Shown here: one piece after another, positions 41,940 through 52,825 of the stretch
Position numbering within the stretch: the first letter of the stretch is position 1
Layout of the letters: every line of letters starts with the position of its first letter
Source: Achatina immaculata
Lineage: Eukaryota; Mollusca; Gastropoda; Stylommatophora; Achatinidae
Direction of reading: 5' to 3'
Length of the DNA stretch: 64,000 bases
Assembly: GCA_009760885.1 (NCBI GenBank)
Contig: CM019701.1
Span: forward strand, 12,731,963-12,795,962
The notes under the pieces: model-generated
What the model saw: only the letters and a program-made list of their open reading frames with translations
Database searches by the model: none
What the model was told of the DNA's origin: nothing
Translations under genes and position numbers: made by a program

Positions 41940-42013
41940 TCGTTCACACGTGGCTTCCGTTTTTTTTGTTTGGTTTTGTTGGTCGGGGACAAAAGATGTC
42001 TGTGACTTGGCGT

Positions 42014-42019
42014 CACGTG
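42014..42019. promoter_or_regulatory. CACGTG E-box near the candidate promoter
   Basis: Palindromic CACGTG within GGCGTCACGTGG, about 105 bp upstream of the predicted start site. It is a candidate site for basic helix-loop-helix or bZIP factors, by motif only. Confidence 0.3.
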
Positions 42020-42177
42020 GCTGGTGCGCAGCGCAAAATCCCACACGTTTTAATAAATGTCAGCTGCTTTAATGGTTGTCATCAAGTTTCTCACAAACAG
42101 GTCCTGTGATAGGGTCAGGGTCAAGGGCTGGAGACATTTCCTTATTTAAAGATAGGATCAAAGAAGTTTTTTTTTTT

Positions 42178-43690
42178 TTTGGGAGGGGAGGGGACGGAGT
42201 GAAGTGGATAAAAACAAATAAATAGAAAGGGGGGGGGCGGAGTATAGTGGATAAAAACAGATAAATAGAAAGGGGGGGGGCGGAGTATAGTGGATAAAAA
42301 CAAATAAATAGAAGGGGGTGGAGTGTAGTGGATAAAAACAGATAAATAGAAAGGGGGGGGGCGGAGTATAGTGGATAAAAACAAATAGAAAGGGGGCGGA
42401 GTGTACTGGATAAAAACAGATAAATAGAAAGGAGGGGGGGCGGAGTGTAGTGGATAAAAAGAGATAAACAGAAAGGGGGGGGGCGGAGTGTAGTGGATAA
42501 AAACAGCTAAATAGAAAGGAGGGGCGGAGTGTAGTGGATAAAAACAGATAAATAAAAAGGGGGCGGAGTGTAGTGGATAAAAACAGATAAATAGAAAAGG
42601 GGGCGGAGTGTAGTGGATAAAAACAGATAAATAGAAAGGGGGGGGGCTGAGTGTAGTGGATAAAAACAGATAAATAGAAAGGGGGAGTGTAGTGGATAAA
42701 AACAGATAAATAGAAAAGGGGGCGGAGTGTAGTGGATAAAAACAGATAAATAGAAAGGGGGGGGGGCTGAGTGTAGTGGATAAAAACAGATAAATAGAAA
42801 GGGGGGGGGCGAGTGTAATGGATAAAAACAAATAAATAGAAAGGGGGCGGAGTGTAGTGGATAAAAACAGATAAATAAAAAGGGGGGGGGCGGAGTGTAG
42901 TGGATGAAAACACATAAATAGAAAAGAGGGGGGAGTGTAATGGATGAAAACATATAAATAGAAAAAGGGGAAGGGCGGAGTGTAGTGGATGAAAACATAT
43001 AAATAGAAAGGGGGCGGAGCATAGTGGATAAAAACAAATAAATAGAAAGGGGGCGGAGTGTAGTGGATGAAAACAGATAAATAGAAGAGGGGGGGGGTGT
43101 AATGGATGAAAACATATAAATAGAAAAAGGGGGGGGGCGGAGTGTAGTGGATGAAAGCAGATAAACAGAAAGGGGGGTTGGAGTGTAGTGGATAAAAACA
43201 GATAAGTAGAAGGGGGCCTAGTGTAGTGGATAAAAACAGATACATAGAAAAAGGGGATGAGTGTAGTAGATGAAAACAGATAAATAGAACGGGGGGGGGG
43301 GGAGAACGGAAGGTAGTGGATGAAAACATATAAATAGAAAGGGGGGTGGTGTAATGGATGAAAACATATAATAGAAAAAGGGGGAGGGCGGAGTGTAGTG
43401 GATGAAAGCAGATAAACAGAAAGGGGGGTTGGAGTGTAGTGGATAAAAACAGATAAGTAGAAGGGGGCCTAGTGTAGTGGATAAAAACAGATACATAGAA
43501 AAGGGGATGAGTGTAGTAGATGAAAACAGATAAATAGAACGGGGGGGGGGGAGAACGGAAGGTAGTGGATGAAAACATATAAATAGAAAGGGGGGTGGTG
43601 TAATGGATGAAAACATATAAATATAAAAAGGGGGAGGACGGAGTGTAGTAGATGAAAACAGATAAATAGAAAGGGGGTGGGGGTGTTGGC
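42178..43690. repeat. G-run-rich minisatellite, about 41-45 bp, about 35 copies
   Basis: Units of CGGAGTGTAGTGGATAAAAA CAGATAAATAGAAAG followed by a run of 5-12 G that varies in length. A and T variants define sub-blocks (GGATGAAAACATATAAATAG). From about 43097 the pattern repeats at about 250 bp. All long Pro/Phe/Tyr-rich minus-strand frames are translations of the array. Confidence 0.97.
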
Positions 43691-43767
43691 AGGAGAATTG
43701 TTTTGAACGGGGTTAGAAAAGTTTCCTCAAAAGATGAGTGATTGACCGATCTTAACAGGAAGGATCA

Positions 43768-44215
<448 letters not shown>

Positions 44216-44489
44216 TATCGACTATTAAAATTAAGCAAACCTCTCTGTCCTTCAGTTCTAATAACCAACATTGAACTATGTCAGCCTTATTCTCACAGAT
44301 CTAGTCATAGTCTTACGTTTTCCCTGTATCTCCTTTTTCCTCTTAAATTCCACCACGATGATTCCTTTTCCTCCTTCGCTCTGGTCGAACATGATTCCTT
44401 ATTTAGATGCTGCTGCAGGGTCGACCTCACTGCACTAACTCCGTTGCACCGGTGACTGTTCTGTAAATTAAAAGATAAATCCAAGGCAA
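44216..44489. other. Unassigned sequence
   Basis: Short stretch between array and LINE with no recognised content. Confidence 0.4.
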
Positions 44490-45632
44490 TATTGTACTAC
44501 AGGAAGGGAACTAAACAGGCACTCTGGCAGAGACCTCCTACCAGAGAAGAGCCGCCCCACTCGCATCAGAGCGCCTCAACGTTAGCAATTGCATCCCCTG
44601 CAATTATTTAGCCCCTCTGCAAGGCCCAGAATACTTTTGGTTTTACACACTTTCATTCCGGTGTAAATTCCGCCATAGTTAATCTGAAAACCCATATGTC
44701 GGTGATAGTCTCAGGCATTATATGTTTCCGCTGAAAAATGGGATGACAAGCAGAGAACTCCTCCCATGCTATCATCTTGGCATATTCTGCTACATTAACT
44801 ATGACAAAGGTGATGATTGGTTAGGAGTACATGACCGACCTCAGCTAACAAAGGTTATTATACAAAAGGGTCGTGAATGTCGAGACTGGGCACAGAGGGC
44901 GGTTGAACTTTGGGTTCAAGATCTCATCCAGCATCACTGTGGGTCTTCCGACACGGTAATATATACATATGGCTCAGTGACTTGGAACAGCAGAAGTGGT
45001 TGGGGTTTTGTTGCCTGCCGAAATGGAAGAGTAGTGAAACAGGGTCCAGGAGCCTTTGAGGTCACCACTTCAAGCACGCGAATGGAAATTGAGACTGTGT
45101 CGGCGGGAATGAAGTGGTTAGTTGCTCATGCTGTGGTTAATGGTGTCGCTGTGACGGATTCACAGAGTATGCTTTGTAAGACTGAGAAGAATTTGCTTAG
45201 AAAAGAATGGGTTCATCCGTTAAGCCAGTCAGCTGTGACAAGCCTAACGTGACTTTACTGTCCAGTGCATGCAGGAGTACATGACAATGATGTGGCAGAT
45301 AGACTTGCTGGACAGGCAAAAATAAATGGCAGACTGGCAATGGACAAGGGTGACATTGCTAAGGCTGTATTGAACAGACTGCGGGAAAATGAAGAGCGGG
45401 AATGGAAGAACAATGTGACTGTGAGGAGACTGCTGGAGCTAGGACAGATTAAAGGTGCTGGCAGGAAACCCGAACTGTGTGACAGAAAGCGCATCGTAAA
45501 GAACCAACTCTTGATGGGAACTTTTAGCAAACATAATCTTGGATGGATGCTGCGGCATGCGGTGGGGCATATATGGGGTTGTCCCGAATGCAGTGAAGCT
45601 GGAGTCTGAATTTTGAACTTTGAAATTGATCT
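44490..45632 (+). mobile_element. RNase H-bearing LINE fragment, copy 2 (family M)
   Basis: Begins at the same TATTGTACTACAGGAAG boundary as copy 1 and ends with the same TGAATTTTGAACTTTGAA, but the segment between the leader and the RNase H differs (no RT thumb visible; an unrelated stretch at 44600-44830). That two copies share both ends but differ inside suggests a propagated internally deleted lineage. Confidence 0.75.
44880..45609 (+). pseudogene. LINE RNase H-like domain, copy 2
   Basis: Boxes: [44 protein letters not shown], then after a stop (TGA at 45250 where copy 1 reads Trp) PVHAGVHDNDVADRLAGQAK and the tail ending [17 protein letters not shown]. The first catalytic Asp is Tyr here and His in copy 1. 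About 90 percent similar to copy 1 by eye. Confidence 0.8.
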
Positions 45633-46684
45633 CTGTTCTTCAGGTCATTTTATTATTATATGTGCGGTAGCCGTTAGTTCTATCAGCAGTCAGACTTGCT
45701 GTAAATAAGGATACCTGGCCCCGGCTGGACTTGCTGGAAGAGAGTTATGATAGGGAACACATCATACTCTAGTGTGGTGACCTTTTATATGGGCAACTAC
45801 AGTATCTTGTAAAGGGGCTCAGTGACATGGATCTTGTCATGGCAGAGACATGAACATCTTTCTACAAACTTCTTTTATTTAGCGCAACTTAATAGGAACT
45901 AAACTATCGCAGGAATTTACACTGTAACGTGACAATGCATGTCAGGGCGTGTATGTTTGCAAACTTTTCAAAAGTGCACTGAAGTGTAGCAGGAACACTC
46001 CGCCTTTTATCAACCGTGACAACATTTCAGTGTTTAGAATATGCCTCAGAAATTAACTTTCGAAATAGCCGGGCTTCATGTTTTAAATGTTTATAATTAC
46101 TATTTTTAATTGTGTTTTATTCAGGACTTGTTTATTTGACTAAATTTCACTGGCTTATGATGGAGCTTTTTGCCTGGTGTATCAGGTAAAGTGCTTCGCG
46201 TTGACTGGAGTTAGATTTCCCAGATGTATAAACAATAAAGCTCACTTCAGGAAATTTAAGTCGCCCGCTAAGCAGAAATGAACAAGTTATCACGTTCCGT
46301 CCTATAAAAGTGCATAAACAACTCCGAAGTTACATATACACCAGGTTTAACGTTGGCAGTTCGTCTTACGCGCGTGTCAACACAACTCAAACTGTGGAGA
46401 ACATTCCCCTAAGCTGTGCTAATTATGAAGCAACACCAAGACGCACATTTTGGTCAATTAAAACCACTCAAGGAGCCAAGCTCTGCTGTAAAATACAAGA
46501 AATGTTTACAAGAGCTTAGAAAAAAAGCTTTCCAATCTATCTGAGAGACAGAATTTCTGGTACAGAAAAGTTTGGGGGAAACATTGTCAGGAATAGGCAG
46601 AGCGATATGTTAGGCGAAGCTTGGTAATCAGAGTATAAAGAAAGTCTCTTTGATGTCGTCTGATATTATATTAACCTACAGCTG
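45633..46684. other. Unassigned sequence
   Basis: No array, domain or exon recognised. A short plus frame at 46310-46519 has no known motif. Confidence 0.45.
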
Positions 46685-47748
46685 TCAGCCCTAAGTCGTA
46701 TTAGATAGAATGATCTATATAGGATAACACTTGTAAGTCGTATTAGATAGAATGATCTATATAGGCTGTCACCCCTAAGTCGTATTAGATAGAATGATCT
46801 ATATAGGCTGTTAGCCCTAAGTCGTATTAGATATAATGATCTATATAGGCTGTTAGCCCTAAGTCGTATTAGATATAATGATCTATATAGGCTGTTAGCC
46901 CTAAGTCGTATTAGATAGAATGATCTATATAGGCTGTTAGCCCTAAGTCGTATTAGATAGAATGATCTATATAGGTTGTCAGCCCTAAGTCGTATTAGAT
47001 AGAATGATTTATATAGGCTGTTAGCCCTAAGTCGTATTAGATAGAATGATCTATATAGGTTGTCAGCCCTAAGTCGTATTAGATAGAATGATTTATATAG
47101 GCTGTAAGCCCTAAGTCGTATTAGATAGAATGATTTATATAGGCTGTAAGCCCTAAGTCGTATTAGATAGAATGATTTATATAGGCTGTAAGCCCTAAGT
47201 CGTATTAGATAGAATGATCTATATAGGTTGTCAGCCCTAAGTCGTATTAGATAGAATGATCTATATAGGTTGTCAGCCCTAAGTCGTATTAGATAGAATG
47301 ATTTATATAGGCTGTAAGCCCTAAGTCGTATTAGATAGAATGATCTATATAGGTTGTCAGCCCTAAGTCGTATTAGATAGAATGATTTATATAGGCTGTA
47401 AGCCCTAAGTCGTATTAGATAGAATGATTTATATAGGCTGTAAGCCCTAAGTCGTATTAGATAGAATGATTTATATAGGCTGTAAGCCCTAAGTCGTATT
47501 AGATAGAATGATCTATATAGGTTGTCAGCCCTAAGTCGTATTAGATAGAATGATCTATATAGGTTGTCAGCCCTAAGTCGTATTAGATAGAATGATTTAT
47601 ATAGGCTGTAAGCCCTAAGTCGTATTAGATAGAATGATCTATATAGGTTGTCAGCCCTAAGTCGTATTAGATAGAATGATTTATATAGGCTGTAAGCCCT
47701 AAGTCGTATTAGATAGAATGATCTATATAGGCTGTCACCCCTAAATCG
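46685..47748. repeat. 42-bp satellite with higher-order structure, about 25 copies
   Basis: Unit: CCCTAAGTCGTATTAGATAG AATGATYTATATAGGYTGTM AG. Two linked variants occur: A (GATTTA with GGCTGTAAG) and B (GATCTA with GGTTGTCAG). From about 47090 the order AAABBAB appears twice in succession, a seven-unit (294-bp) higher-order repeat. Confidence 0.97.
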
Positions 47749-47785
47749 TGTCAGCTATGACTGATCAGGCAGTTTCTTCACTTTC

Positions 47786-47860
47786 ACCCCCCCCCCCCCC
47801 GTCATTACTTCTGTGAAAAATACTGAACAAGGACAAGAGAGGGGGTGGGGGGGGGGGGAG
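47786..47860. repeat. Poly(C) and poly(G) runs facing each other
   Basis: C run at about 47787-47800 and G run at about 47847-47858, roughly 50 bp apart; they could pair as a hairpin stem. Confidence 0.85.
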
Positions 47861-48000
47861 ACGGAAAGGAAAACGTTTGTAATGAGGGTCCAGAAACCAG
47901 TTCTACCAGGATTTCCTTCCCCTTTCACCTTCCTTAACCATATCTGGGCCGTAGGCCATCAACAAAGGCCTATTACCCATTGTTATGTCATGGGCTGTGT

Positions 48001-48500
48001 CTTCTAACCGTCTTCAGATGTAGTCCATCTTTTTTAAAATCTCTGCTTCAAGACTGCAAGATGCAATGAGAAGAGGGGACATTGAAAATATTATAACAAC
48101 AGGAAAAATAGAAGGAAGAAGATGAAGAGGAAGACCAAGAGAAATGATACTGGACAGTCTGACGGGATGGTGTGAGAGGAGATCACCAACTGAGCTGATG
48201 GCCTGCATGAAGGATCGTGTACTCTGGAGAAGCATAATAGCCAATGCCAGTCGGCACGGCACCTGATGATGATGGTGATGATGATTCAAGACTCCTTCAC
48301 CGGGTGTTTCTAGGTCTTCCTTGTTTCCTTTTACCCTGGAGATTCCAGATGACAGCCCGTCTGGTTATGTTAGTGGTAGGTTTTCCAAGTGTATGTCTTA
48401 TCCATCTCCAGCGTCATTTCATTGTCATTTCTTTCACTGTATGTTGATACGTTTTCTGCCATTTCTCTTCATTGTTTGTGTTATCTGGCCATCTAATCTG
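48001..48500 (-). mobile_element. LINE 3' end, family E, split by a nested LINE
   Basis: Minus-strand coding traces: MKRNGRKRINIQ, then NITRRAVIWNLQGKRKQGRP and, beyond the nested insertion, EAEILKKMDYI with a stop. The interrupted frame reads through when the insert at 48056-48286 is set aside. Related to the end at 6065. Confidence 0.65.
48056..48286 (+). mobile_element. LINE 3' end, family D, nested, with GAT tail
   Basis: Matches the last 230 bp of the full element at 9894 (from its ATGCAATGAGAAGAGGGGAC to SRHGT and the stop), with one CAA-to-TGA type stop, and ends in (GAT)n. TTCAAGACT flanks both ends (about 48047-48055 and 48285-48293), a clean 9-bp target-site duplication. Confidence 0.9.
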
Positions 48501-48519
48501 ATATCGGGACTATCATCTG

Positions 48520-48541
48520 TTGGGGGGGGGGGAGGGGGGGG
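48520..48541. repeat. Poly(G) runs
   Basis: Two G runs of about 10 and 8 separated by an A. Confidence 0.9.
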
Positions 48542-48889
48542 AACAAAGACGCCCTTAAGATCAAAAGAAAACGTTTGTATAAGTTTAATTTTGTTAGGGT
48601 CACGTGAGAAACTGGCTGTCAACAAGTGGATCACTCCAGTCCTCTCTCTGGTGTCTATGTCGCACCTTCTTCACCGCGTCCACTGCTAACACCAGAGTTT
48701 GTATGTTTCCACGGAGACAGAGCAACACCAACATAAGAAAAACAACAACAACATTATTGAGGTGGCAAAAGCAAATTAGCTGTTAAATTATAGTTTTGTG
48801 CGAACGCAAAAAAAACAAAAAACAGATGAACTGTCTTAAGTTTCAAATATTTTTTGTTTGTAGAGCCATATAGGAAACATACAAAACAG

Positions 48890-48962
48890 CATATCTGAGA
48901 GGTGTAGTGATTAGTGCACTGGCCTCTCACGGAGATGTCCGAGGTTCAAGTACAGGATCTTG
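48890..48962 (+). mobile_element. tRNA-derived SINE head
   Basis: GAGGTGTAGTGATTAGTGCA then CTGGCCTCTCACGGAGATGT and CCGAGGTTCAAGTACAGG. The A-box-like TAGTGATTAGTGCACTGG and the B-box-like GGTTCAAGTAC are spaced as in a tRNA, but the flanks do not form an acceptor stem. Confidence 0.65.
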
Positions 48963-49016
48963 CTTTAGAAATGACTAATGGTTGCTCTTGAAGTGGAAGA
49001 GTATGATCAAACATGA

Positions 49017-49066
49017 TTCTTCTTCTTCTGCTTCTTCTTGTTCTTGTTGTTGTTCTTCTTCTTCCC
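49017..49066. repeat. CTT/GTT trinucleotide repeat
   Basis: Imperfect (CTT)n with GTT units. Confidence 0.9.
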
Positions 49067-49261
49067 TGGAATTGCGAGCTGGTGTTCTTTGAGACTATGC
49101 GGTGAAAGTGTTGAGACCCAGCATCGGATTTGGAGCGGGTTATAGCCAAGAATTTTTTTCAGTGTCTGAGAGGAGCTTAAATGAAAGGGGAGGGGGGGGG
49201 GAGTACAAGGCTTTTTTAAAACCAGGCTCCACTACCACGGGAACTGTGGTGATTCCTTGCC

Positions 49262-49657
49262 TTATCTTTGACCTCCAGCTATGGCTCATCAAAGCTGACG
49301 GTAGCAAGACAGGTATGGCTCATCAAAGCTGGCGGTAGCAAGACAGGTATGGCTCATCAAAGCTGATGGTAGCAAGTCAGCTATGGCTCATCAAAGCTGA
49401 TGGTAGCAAGTCAGCTATGGCTCATCAAAGCTGACGGTAGCAAGACAGGTATGGCTCATCAAAGCTGATGGTAGCAAGTCAGCTATGGCTCATCAAAGCT
49501 GACGGTAGCAAGTCAGCTATGGCTCATCAAAGCTGACGGTAGCAAGTCAGCTATGGCTCATCAAAGCTGACGGTAGCAAGACAGGTATGGCTCATCAAAG
49601 CTGGCGGTAGCATGCCAGCTATGGCTCATCAAAGGTGGTGGTATCATGCCAGCTATT
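49262..49657. repeat. 34-bp minisatellite, about 11 copies
   Basis: Units of CTATGGCTCATCAAAGCTGA CGGTAGCAAGTCAG, alternating with GACAGGTATGG-type variants. Confidence 0.95.
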
Positions 49658-49877
49658 GGTCGCTTTTTGTTTTCACCAGAGCTGACACATGGCCCTCTAG
49701 TGTGTCACCTGATCAAAGGACAGTGCAGGGATCATCATTAGACGCTTTTATGCCACAGTACGGCAGTCTGTACCTTCACAAAGCACTTTAATGTTATTAA
49801 ACTTCCAGGTGTTTTCAGAATATGTTAAACAAAGATTTTACTTCAGATTTCAGAACACTGAAAACCAGTTTAAACTA

Positions 49878-50056
49878 CAAGGACAAGACAATCCAAAGTA
49901 TCTGCACATGTCAGGAGAAGACAATCCAAATTATCTGCACATGTCAGGAGAAGACAATCCAAATTATCTGCACATGTCAGGAGAAGACAATCCAAATTAT
50001 CTGCACATGCCAGGAAAAGACAACCCAAATTATTTGCACATATCAGGAGAATAGAG
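49878..50056. repeat. 33-bp minisatellite, five copies
   Basis: Units of ACAATCCAAATTATCTGCAC ATGTCAGGAGAAG. The 33-bp period gives an open DNPNYLHMSGE repeat frame; only five units and no flanking exon evidence, so treated as non-coding. Confidence 0.93.
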
Positions 50057-50249
50057 GAGTTGCAAATCCTGATTATCACTGGAAATCTTAAGGTAAAAAA
50101 GGGCCGACAGGGAGACAACAGAGGGATATTTCATTCCACTGACGCGGCGGCCATTTTGTTGATAAATTCTAAGCACCGCACAAAATGAAGAAGTAGATGA
50201 TAACATATTCTGTATAAAGTAGAAAGAATTGAAGAAGAACGCGGAGATA

Positions 50250-50575
50250 AGGCAGATGAGCGAACAACAACCAGTCTCATGGGTGATCAGGAAAAGGAGG
50301 TAGGCATATGTCCGTCACGTGATGAGAAGAAACAGTCAGAGAACCCCAAAACAAGCTATAAAATGGAACACAACAGTCCGAAGAAAAAGAGGTCGACCAC
50401 ATGAAACTCTAAAGAGGACATTGTTAAGAGAGGACAAATTAGTGGGCCATAAAATACATTGATGATGTTGAAAAACTCGCCGAAAACAGGAAAATTTGGT
50501 GAACTACCATGCGAGCCCTATGTGACGTTTAAGTGCACTGGAAGGATGTAAGATGTAAGATGAGAACAGCACACA
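50250..50575 (+). mobile_element. LINE 3' end, family C
   Basis: Reads WVIRKRR..YVRHVMRRNSQ-like traces, then QAIKWNTTVRRKRGRPHETL and LKRTLL, ending near ENRKIWWTTMRALCDV, and an ATGTAAGATGTAAGATG tail. Matches the minus-strand copies at 1030 and 52558. Confidence 0.78.
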
Positions 50576-50699
50576 CTGAGAGTTAAAATAAAAGTCCCGC
50601 AATTTTCGTGAAACTCCTTCTCTTGAGCAGATGTGACCATTATTAAAAAAAACAAACTTACCAGACACATTTAGAAGATATGAACTGAAGAAGTTTGAA

Positions 50700-50925
50700 A
50701 AAAAAACCATACACAAGAAGATATAAGTAGAACATACACAAGAAAATATAAGTAGAACATACACAAGAAATATAAGCAGAACATACATAAGAAGATATAA
50801 GCAGAACATTACAGAAGAAGATAAAAGTAGAACATACACAAGAGAATATAAGTAGAACATATACAATAGAATATATGTAGAACATACACAAGAAAATATA
50901 AGCAGAACATACACAAGGGCATTAA
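50700..50925. repeat. ~25-bp minisatellite
   Basis: Eight to nine units of AAGTAGAACATACACAAGAA AATAT with small indels. Confidence 0.93.
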
Positions 50926-50956
50926 TTATGAAACATAAAACTTAAACTTTCTAACA

Positions 50957-51165
50957 CAGGAGTTCTCAACATGTGAATTACGCGAGGGAAGTTGGCGGGG
51001 GGGGGGGGAATTTAGGTTTTCGGATGTAGTGGGGAGAGATGGAGGGGGGGTGGGAATTAGACATGACAGGCTCAGACTGTTGGAACATACGTATTGTTTG
51101 TAAGGCAGCTTTTGAGTTAGAAAATGATATGCGGAGAAACAAGTTTGAGAACCATTGTTCTAGCT
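50957..51165. mobile_element. hAT-type MITE candidate with G run
   Basis: Left end CACAGGAGTTCTCAACATGT and right end AAGTTTGAGAACCATTGTTC are near inverted copies of a CAGTGGTTCTCAAxx terminus, with a G run (about 50997-51008) between. No transposase. The target duplication was not resolved. Confidence 0.45.
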
Positions 51166-51300
51166 GAATACCCGTGAAAGAGACAGAAAAAAGTGTGAGA
51201 ACCATTGTTCTAGCAGAATACCCGTGAAAGAGACAGAAAGAAAATTTGAGTACCATTGTTCTAGCTGAATACCTGTGGAAGAAACAGAAAAAACGTTTGC
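51125..51300. repeat. ~49-bp minisatellite, three copies
   Basis: Units of TTTGAGAACCATTGTTCTAG CTGAATACCCGTGAAAGAGA CAGAAAA. The first unit overlaps the MITE-like right end, suggesting the array began there. Confidence 0.85.
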
Positions 51301-51884
51301 TTTGACAGAAGCCAGCATAAAAGTGCCACAAGAAACCCAAGCAGCGTATCAAGCATAGTATATACCAGTGTTTCTCAGCTAGGGGCCATATTTTCCCCCC
51401 CCCCCTTTCCGGGAACAAAATATAATCGAAAGAAGCCACAGGTGAAAAATGTGCAATTGTTGACGGGGCACTGGACTTGATGAGGATGGTACAAAAAATC
51501 AGAGTGTGTTATACTGTACATACTATTTTAATGGCGCCAGAGAACGTACCTGTTACACTCACTATCCGTATCCGACGCAGGGAACCTTGTGTCGCAGCCG
51601 GTTTACTCCTTCACGTCAACTTTTTCTGTTGCCCAAATATATGTGGGGCTGTCATCCTGGTAGGAGACCTTTTATTTTTTCTTCTTCCTAATTTAGAGGT
51701 GCTCTGCGGTTTGTGGAGACCATTTTTACTGCAGTGTTTGACCTAGATTTAAGTCGGCCTTACCGCTCCGCCCAACAGACGGAAGTGTCCAGCACAAGGT
51801 CCCATTGTAGTCATCGTTGCCGGCACTAAAACATATGTAAGTTAAGACAAATGTACTGGAATTAACTTCACTGAGAAAAATCTC
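51301..51884. other. Unassigned sequence with a hAT-like end
   Basis: ACCAGTGTTTCTCAGCTAGG at about 51365, with a C run at 51393-51405, resembles another CAGTGGTTCTC terminus. The rest was not recognised. Confidence 0.4.
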
Positions 51885-52118
51885 AGATATTTTTCGGACA
51901 CATTAAACGTCATGATAATTTAGAGAAGACCGTCTTGGAAGGGTACATCATGGGAAAAAGAGAGGAAGACCAAGGCGAAGATGGCTGCAAGACATCGTTG
52001 GGGATCTGCAAATGGATGCATCAGCAGCAGGCCATCTTGCTTACAACAGAGAAGCCTACAAGAGAGCTGGTAGGGAGGCAAAGTTCCACAAGGGACATGC
52101 AAATGAATGACTGAGAAA
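51885..52118 (+). mobile_element. LINE 3' end, family A
   Basis: Reads FFGHIKRHDNLEKTVLEGYI then, with a two-base loss in the KRKRGRPR region, GEDGCKTSLGICKWMHQQQA in a shifted frame. The nucleotide match to 25660-25885 continues to GGGACATGCAAATGAATGAC. Confidence 0.83.
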
Positions 52119-52138
52119 AACCTAGACAATATGGAATT

Positions 52139-52385
52139 CATTCATGTGACATGTTCTTTTCAGAACGTTGACCCTCTCACGGCCTCCCAGAATGCAATAC
52201 TGTCTTGCGCAAGTTGACCAGCGTCTTGCAGTGACACATTCAGACTTTCTGTGATGTCCCGAGTCCACCTACAGCGAGGTCGTTCCTTTTCTCTTTTGCC
52301 GGGTACTATGCCTTCTACTATCAACCTCTCCAAGCTGTTGTGTCTCTTGATGTGGCCGAAGTATCTCAGCTTTATAAGCCAGTTT
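52139..52385 (-). mobile_element. LINE 3' end, family F
   Basis: Complement of the end of the family F element at 29090-29360: AYKAEILRPHQETQ-type traces, then the KREKERPRCRWTRDI region, [16 protein letters not shown] and a stop. Decayed. Confidence 0.75.
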
Positions 52386-52557
52386 TCTACTAAATATCGA
52401 ATAAGTTTTTTCTGTTTCTGTTTTTGTTTTAATATAGGTGTCCTTAACTTCCTACAGTTTGAAAACAGAGCAGCGAATCTTCACGTTTTCCAAGTTATTT
52501 TTGATATCTGAAAGTTTTATTAAATATTATTTGAAAGTAGGAAAATAGGAATATATA

Positions 52558-52815
52558 AAATAATCTTACATCCTTCCCGTGTCATTAAACGTCACATACG
52601 GCTCGCATAGTTGTTTGCCAAATTTTCCTGTTCTCGGCGAGTCTTTCAACTTCATCAAAGTCCTCTTTAGAGTTTCACGTGGTCGACCTCTTTTTCTTCG
52701 GCCTGTTGTGCTCCACTTGATAGCTTGTTTTGGTATTCCCTGATTATTTCTTCTCATCACATGACCTACATATGTCCATCTGCTTTTTCTGATCACCCAT
52801 GAGACATGTTGTATA
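52558..52815 (-). mobile_element. LINE 3' end, family C
   Basis: Minus strand: SWVIRKSRWTYVGHVMRRNN then QGIPKQAIKWSTTGRRKRGR and PRETLKRTLMKL, ending LCEPYVTFNDTGRM. Best preserved copy of this C-terminus. Confidence 0.83.
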
Positions 52816-52825
52816 TTTGAGACAT

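Noticed and set aside
42142..43616. A 478-residue Pro/Phe/Tyr-rich minus-strand frame resembling a repeat protein
   Set aside because: Translation of the G-run minisatellite; G-run length changes shift frames, and several phases are open simultaneously.
46685..47748. CRISPR-like regular repeat structure
   Set aside because: Units are contiguous with no unique spacers and the genome is clearly eukaryotic.
49791..50091. DNPNYLHMSGE repeat frame as a possible secreted repeat peptide precursor
   Set aside because: Only five 33-bp units, an adjacent frame is also open, no signal peptide, and many comparable non-coding arrays nearby.
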